Assembly: GCA_030642635.1 (NCBI GenBank)
Contig: DAOWNK010000081.1
Coordinates: 1-11,442 of the forward strand
Direction of reading: 5' to 3'
Length of the DNA: 11,442 nucleotides
Source: Pirellulales bacterium
Lineage (GTDB): Bacteria > Planctomycetota > Planctomycetia > Pirellulales > Thermoguttaceae
Positions 1-6,400 of this stretch are shown one piece after another. The position numbers and the translations under genes were made by a program. The first letter of the stretch is position 1. Every line of letters begins with the position of its first letter. Under the pieces are notes generated by a model that saw nothing but the letters and a program-made list of their open reading frames with translations, had not been told where the DNA came from and did not search any database.

Positions 1-61
1 AATCGTCCATATTGCAGCACCGTCTGTGCGGTCGTTCTTTGACAATTTATCTCGTTCCAGG

Positions 62-135
62 TCTCACGCAAAGACGCTAAGACGCAAAGGGTGTCTTTCC
101 GTATATTCTTTGCGTCTTGGCGCCTTTGCGTGAGA
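62..135. repeat. Intergenic inverted repeat with 28-bp arms
   Basis: The arms are 62-89 and 108-135, matching at 26 of 28 positions around an 18-nt loop. The left arm consists largely of three 8-bp units, acgcaaag, acgctaag, acgcaaag (66-89). Six T follow at 137-142, so on the plus strand it has the form of a Rho-independent terminator for a gene left of the window. From memory, 'cacgcaaagacgcaaag' repeats are widely scattered between genes in many bacteria, so it may equally be a mobile repeat. Confidence 0.7.
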
Positions 136-146
136 ATTTTTTGTGT

Positions 147-180
147 TTTGCACGTTTGGGGCGGCCAAAACACGTGCAAA
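147..180. repeat. Small intergenic hairpin
   Basis: The arms tttgcacgt (147-155) and acgtgcaaa (172-180) are complementary over 9 bp. An alternative fold pairs tttgg (155-159) with ccaaa (165-169) inside the stem, leaving a 3-nt bulge. No T-run follows on either strand, so it is not a standard terminator. It may be part of the neighbouring repeat or chance. Confidence 0.35.
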
Positions 181-390
181 TTACACCGGACCTAAAGTGG
201 CTTTGCGACAGTATTTACGACGATTTCTCGACACGCGAATTGCCCTTGACAGCAAATCCCACCGGTGCAAAACGCAAAATATACATCGACGCAACCCATT
301 GGCCGGCAATCACTTACGTATGCAAAAAACGGCATCAAGGGCATTTTGCACGCGGTGAAACATAGGCAGGCAAAAAGGTATAAGCCATCA

Positions 391-472
391 GCAGTCAGCT
401 TTCAGCTTTTGAAAACAACGTTGTTTACAGGTTTTCAAACTGACAACTGATAGCTGACAACTGATAGCTGAC
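391..472. repeat. Repeat cluster abutting the stop codon of the fused gene
   Basis: The cluster has a tandem pair of 14-bp units tgacaactgatagc (441-454, 455-468), a 9-bp stem tttgaaaac (408-416) with gttttcaaa (431-439), a perfect 14-bp palindrome aaacaacgttgttt (413-426), and gtcagctttcagct (394-407) as a partial inverse of the tandem part. It starts 4 bp past the stop of the 2614-aa gene. The hairpin could help end transcription or protect the mRNA end, but on the minus strand no run of T follows it. From memory, AGCTGATAGCTGA-type repeats are widespread between bacterial genes. Confidence 0.6.
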
Positions 473-475
473 CGC

Positions 476-3400
476 TCATTGCGTGGTTGGGAATCGGCAG
501 CGGACCTTGACGACGGCGCCGGCGACTGCTGCGGCCAGTCCGGCGATCGGCAGGACGCCTATCAGCAGCGACAGCAGGCCGACGCAGATTAGCGTGGTAG
601 AGCCTGCGGCGCCGGCAAGCCATGCAAACCGTCCGTCGCGCCACAACCGCAGCAGGCAGCCCGCGATTACGACGATCACCGCTACGGCGGCCACCTGGAA
701 GAGGACGTTCATCAATAGATTCGAGGCGTTTCTGGCGGTGATTTCCACCTCGCCCCGGGGCGTGGTGAAGCGATACATCCGATAAAACCCGTCGTGCACC
801 GGCAGTTTGACATCGAGGCTGGCCAGTCCGCTAGCGTCGCCCAGCCCGTCAGTGTCCGCCGGTTCGGCAACGCCGACCAGCCCGGAACCAGGTTGGACGC
901 CCACGCCCAACTGTTGCTGTTGTTGCAACTTCTGATACCGCTGTACGGAGCGACGTTGCTGGTCTCTTTCGCCGCGCCGCTTTTCGCCGATTTCGGCCTG
1001 TCGGCGTGAGAGCGATTTTGCAAGTTCGACTTTTGCTCGGCCTTGTGCGATCTGCGGCGCCTGTGGTTGTGCTCGTTTTGTTGGCAATGGCTTCCTGCGA
1101 GGCGCCTTATCAAGCCCGAATTCCGACAGGTCAGCCTTGATTGCCGCTGCTTCAATATCCTGGACCGGGGCAAGCTCGGCCGATTTGCGGAGCTTGTTCC
1201 TGTCGATCCATCGCTCGTTGAACATGGTTTCTTTGCCGGATTCTTTCTCGCGTTTTTCTTCCGCTTGCGGCGACCAGTTATAGCCCAAGTTTTTTACCAC
1301 GCTTTGCGAACGGGTGGTTGCCTGGCCTTCGAACAGACCGTTGAGTCTGTCGCGATTGCGGATGTTCAGATCGCGGTCCCTCTTGTCGGCCGCGTCAAGC
1401 CGCTGGATTTCCTGCGATGCCTGCTCCATCACCTCGGCGTTGGCTTGCAACTTCGCTTGCAAGTTCTCGCCGGCAATCTCTGCGTCGCCGGCATAGCCGT
1501 AGTCTTCCATATCCGATCCCAATCGTTTCAGATTGGCGGCCGCTCGAATTTGAGCGAACGGGTTTGACTCGCGTGCCGTCTCTACGAGTCGTTCGGCCAT
1601 TTTGGTTTTATAGGAAACGACCCCGGCCAGCAGTTCGCCTTCCATGGTCGGGCTGCCCATCGTCCCGCCGAAACCGAACCACTGGTGATTGTTCGGCACG
1701 TACAGCCTGACCTGGCTCAGCTCGACGCCGATGTTCCTTGCACGCACCAGCGGGAATCGCACCGAGCCGACGGCTCCGAGACTGGGCATCCGGCCGCCGT
1801 ACTTCAGCACCACGGCGTAATCCAGATCGCCGGGCGCCGTTTTCACCAGCGGGATACGCACTTGGCACGCGGCTGCCGCAGTGGAGCCGTTAGCGTTTGG
1901 CGCCTTGATCGGCTTGACCGGCCGGCCGGCCACCCGGGCCGTCCAAAGTTTTGCTCCCTCGGGCAGTTCGATCGTTAAGAACTGCTCGGTTGTGTTGTCG
2001 ATCCGGTAAATGACTTCCGCCCGATATGCGCCGGCGCCGTCCAGCAGCAGTGTCGTTTCGGCCAACCCGATTCGTGCGCCGGCGGTTTTCACGTCCCGGC
2101 GCACCCTCGTCTTAAATGTCAGTTTCGGCTGGTCGGCCTCCGGCGAGACCATATACGCCCTGGTAATTCCGCCGGCCAAAATGTCCTTGAGCATTCGCCA
2201 TTGTTTCTGCTGTCTGCCGAGCGGTTCCAGGCCAACCGGCGGCTCGATTACGACCTCGTCGCGGCCGGTGCTTTCGACGACGACGAACTGCCGGTCGGTT
2301 CGCCCGGTTTCGACCGACGGGATCGGCGCCGTATGCGATTCTCTCGGCAAAAGCAGCCGGTCGTTCTCGACAAGCACGCGCAACTGACCGGACACCTCGT
2401 CCTGAAATTCCAACACCACTCGGACCGGATCGTCCGGCTCGTCGCCCGTCGGCGTGATCGTCTTCTGACGCAACAGCGGATGATCTATCCGCGAGTCGCT
2501 CATCCACCGCGGAAGCTGGAACGCCACGGTGCGAATGCCGGCGTTGCGGATGTTGAACGTCAACAGGATCGTTTCCTCCAGCGTACGATCTGTAACTCGC
2601 ACGTTGCTGATCGTAAAGCACGTGACCATCGCCTTTCGCGGCGAGAGTTTCAACGTACCGCCGTAATCGCCGCCGCGGTGGTGCAACGTCAGACGTACGG
2701 CCGTGCGCTGCGACGGATCGAGCCAACCGTGAAGCTGACGCAGCAGCACGCTGTTGCAATTTTTCAAATTGCTTACGGCAACGTCGATGCCCGGGGTAAC
2801 CTGTACGGCCAGGTCGCCCTCCTGCCGGCCGACGTCCAACACGGTCAGTTGCGGCAGCGACAATTCCTCGATCTTGCCGGTTCGTCCGAGCGCGCCTCGC
2901 AGCAGCACCGACACGTCGCCTTGCCGTCCGGCCGCCAGGTAGATGCTGAGCAATTCTCGCCCCTGCTGTTTCGTCAACGCCCATTGAAACTCGCCCGGTG
3001 CTGAAACGTGCTTGAGATTCAACCCGTTCGGCAACAACATCCGCACTCGATAAATTGCCCGATCTCGAACGTGCAGCACGACGCGGCTTTCCAGGTTCCG
3101 CTCGTGCCCGGCGATCTTCAGTACGCTTTGCACCGTTGCGTCAACCCGCGACCGGACCTGCTCGGCCGACAAACGGAGCTGAAACGGCACGGCGACGAAC
3201 CGATACGCCTGGTACGGCTTGATTCCCAACGGGCTTTCTTCATTGTCGGCGCCGATGATCGACCGGATCGCACCGTCGTCCAGGTCGGTTCGAGTTACAC
3301 CGCTGCGTGTGAGTGTGCGGAGCCGCAACAACGCCCCGCGGCGGATCGCCACGCAACCGTTGTGCAACGCGGCCTCGGCTAGCGTTACCGCCGGCACGTC

Positions 3401-6400
3401 GAACTGATAGTCAACTGGCGAGACGCCAGTACCACTGGCATCTTGCTGATCGCCAGTGGCATGGGCATCTTGCCGATCGCCAGTGGCATGGGCATCTTGC
3501 CGATCGCCAGTGGCACGGGCATCTTGCCCGTGTTTTCGTCGCAGGTGAAGCGTGAAAGTCTCTTGTCCCTTGGCCGCCTTCAACAAGGCGACATCGACTA
3601 TCCGGCGGTCGTCCTGCCGGCGAATCTCCCAGCCGCGCACGTTCGCCCCGACGACCTTTTCCAGGAGATAGCCGTTCGGCACGTCGACGCTGAACCGTTC
3701 GCGCCGGCCGTGTCGGAACTGAAGCGTCAGTCGCCAAACCAGCCGCAGGCCGTCTTCCTGCACGTCCAACACGGCGGTGGAAGCGGCGGTCAGGCTGCGA
3801 TCGACCTGTCGTTGGGCCACCTTCGGCCGCCATCGGACGCTTACCGCACCGCCGGCGCCCAGTACGGTTGCTACATTTTCGTCGGCCTTTTCGGTTTCAA
3901 AACTGCGTCGATCGGCAACATGTCCCAGCCGTAACTCGGTCTGTCCTTTCGGCACAGTGATTTTCAACTCGCCGGCCGGCGCCGCGGGCAACACGCCCTC
4001 GACCGCCCGCCATCCGCCTTGACGCGACAGCCGCATACGTACCGCCAATTCCAAACGGTGCCGGCCTTTGCCTTGCACGTGGAGCACAACCAGCGAGCAT
4101 TTCTCGTCACGGTGTGCCACTGCTTGCTGAAGAGGCAAGCAGTGCTTGGAGTTGCCGCCTGCACTGCTTCTGCGAAGCAGTGGCACACTGAGCTTCGCCG
4201 GCTTGCCGTCCAGCTCGGCCATGGCCAACACGCCGCCGCGAAGCCCAAGCGGGATGGTCACGTAGCCGTCGACGAAAACGTCGATTTCCATCTCGCCGCC
4301 GATCAGCAGATAATCCTCTCCGCCGAGCGTCGTCTTGTACGCAACGCCGGCCAGCGCATATTCCGCCGGCGCCTTGCGGTCGCCGATCTTCTTGTCCGGA
4401 TACGCACGGTTCCATAGCTCGACGTATCGCTTGTACGGCACGAGCAGCTTGTCGGCGTTTTTCACCACCGACGGCCACTTGGGGTCGTACGGCAGGATTA
4501 TAGCGTCGTCGGGCACGTTGACCGGCGGGGCCGGCTCGACCACCTGGATTACATACCGGCCGGAGGCGTCTTTAGGCTTGTCTGCCCGTACGGTCGTCGC
4601 CGAGCAGGCCGCCAACACGACAATCGTCGCACCGACAACAGCCTTCAGCCCCAAGGCGGAACACGCACGCAACAGCAACCGGTACAACCACTTCGCCGCG
4701 CCGGCGGCCAGGTAATACGGCACCAGCAGCGCGGCGGCGTAGAAGATCATGTTGCATATTCGCACGGCGGCCACGCAATTAAACGGTAGCGGGGCCAGCG
4801 TGGCGACCAGGGCCACAATAACGATCAGCCGCGCCTTGGCCGTAACCGAGCGGTTTGTCATCGCCAGCCCAAGCAGTGCTACGGCCAGTGCCAGGGCGTA
4901 GGCCAACGCGTCGAAACGCGAGCGATCGGCAAGCGTAACGACCAGTTCCGGCTCGGCGCCGAGGCTGCGGAATGTAATCACCCGTTCGCCGCCGCTACGG
5001 CTTTGGTCAAGGTCGATTTCCAGGCTGCGGACGCCCTGCAAGCTGCTGTCGTATGTCGCGATGCGTTTTGACTTTTCGTCTGATTCTTCTTCGGCCTTGG
5101 GCTTATCAATGTCAAGGTCAGCAGCGAATGGATCGCCTTCGATGCGAAGTGAACCAGCGGGTTTTACTGCAAGTCTGTTTGTTGGCTGCATTGCGACGAC
5201 ACCGAGTTGGCTACTATCCTCTAACAAGCAAATGGATTCCTCACATTCGGCAGGCGCATTTACTGCCATCATTTCCAACTCCGCATGACGTCTGGCGGCT
5301 TCACGGTTGGCTTCACGGGCGGCTTCACGTGAACACTGTATCGACGGCAGCAGGAGCGGTGAATTCAAACCGCCGGCCAGGTGGTAAAGCACGCCGGCAA
5401 CATGTACGGCGGCCGGCAGCGGCTTTGTCACCTGGTCGGTCACCAACGTGCCGCCGGTCCGCACCACCTCGTATCCGCTGGGCAGGTGCAAACGCCAAAC
5501 CAACTCGGCAAGCGGTATTTCCTCGCTCGGCGTTTCCTTATCTGATCGAAGGAACAAATGCGGCGCCGGCACGCGGACCCGTCCGCTGGTGGTCACCGCT
5601 CGGACCGGCGTGGCGTAGACAACCCGCAAGTTTCGCAACTTGGCATCGCCGGACGACAGGCCGACCAGCAGCCGATTGTCCTGGCGTTGCGGTTTGATCG
5701 GTTCGCCGTCCAGGCAGACCGACCATAGCGTGGAGTCTTCAGGGAGTTTTATTTCCAGATAAAGCGACTTGGTCCGCAGCGAGAATTCAGCCTGCGTTTG
5801 GCTTGTGCCCTCGGCCGAAAGGTGGGTGCTCAACTCGGCACGCTCGACAATGGCCGGCGGGAGTTTGTAGCCGGGCCGACGGAATACGTCTACCTTCACG
5901 TCGATCCGGCCGTCGGCCGGGTCGCCGACGAACCCGTAGGCGCCCAACAGTCTGCGGCTGGGCCGGTACCGGGCATCGACCAACTCGCCGACATCGACCC
6001 GGCGTGCGTCCGTTTTCACCGCGACTTCCAATTCCGTGCTCCCCTCGACCGCCACCGTGCCCGACTGGTAAGCAACTCCGCCGGCCGAGATGATCGGCAG
6101 CATAAAATCCTTCGGTTCTTGCTCTGAAAGCGGTTGTCGGAAGTCTACCGCCAGGCCGACCGTGCCGCGTCGTGCCCCTTCCAGCAGGACGTTCCAACGC
6201 CGCATGTCGTCGATAATCTCGCTGGAGTATTGCTTCAGCTTCACATTGCCCAGGCCGCGAATCGACAGCGCGGCCGGCGTCTCTTTCGGCAACAGAATCG
6301 ACAGCTCGCGCGTTCGAGCCTCCTCGACGTTGAACAGCACTTCGTATCGGGCGGTCAGCCGCTGCGGCTCGACGTGCAGGAACGAGTACGTCCGTGCGGT

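Larger units (their letters stand above)
1..475. other. Non-coding region downstream of the operon
   Basis: No supported gene is present. The stretch is visibly less GC-rich than the genes. It holds the inverted repeat (62-135), a small hairpin (147-180) and the repeat cluster next to the stop codon (391-472). From 181 to 387 I see nothing recognisable. The open frames here are short, overlap the repeats, lack ribosome binding sites and resemble no protein I know. Confidence 0.6.

Noticed and set aside
34..52. BoxA-like rRNA leader sequence (gttctttgacaatttatc)
   Set aside because: It resembles the antitermination box of rRNA leaders, but no rRNA or stable RNA follows, so it is probably chance or part of an unseen neighbour.
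246..285. Promoter with TTGACA at 246-251 and TATACA at 280-285
   Set aside because: The spacing is 28 bp, far from about 17, and no gene follows it in the window.
117..365. 82-codon plus-strand frame in the non-coding tail
   Set aside because: Its start lies in the arm of the inverted repeat, no ribosome binding site is seen, and the product resembles nothing I know.
391..475. Rho-independent terminator for the operon
   Set aside because: There is a hairpin, but on the minus strand no run of T follows it, so only a general 3' structure can be claimed.
2112..2984. 290-codon minus-strand frame in another phase
   Set aside because: It lies wholly inside the 2614-aa gene in a shifted frame and is Arg/Gly-rich. 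The main frame has the conserved modules.
2201..3004. 267-codon plus-strand open frame
   Set aside because: It is the antisense shadow of module B; its translation shows no domain and is rich in Arg, Gln and His, as reverse-strand frames are.
3424..3531. CRISPR array
   Set aside because: The 27-bp units are directly abutting with no spacers, stay in frame and lie inside a gene.
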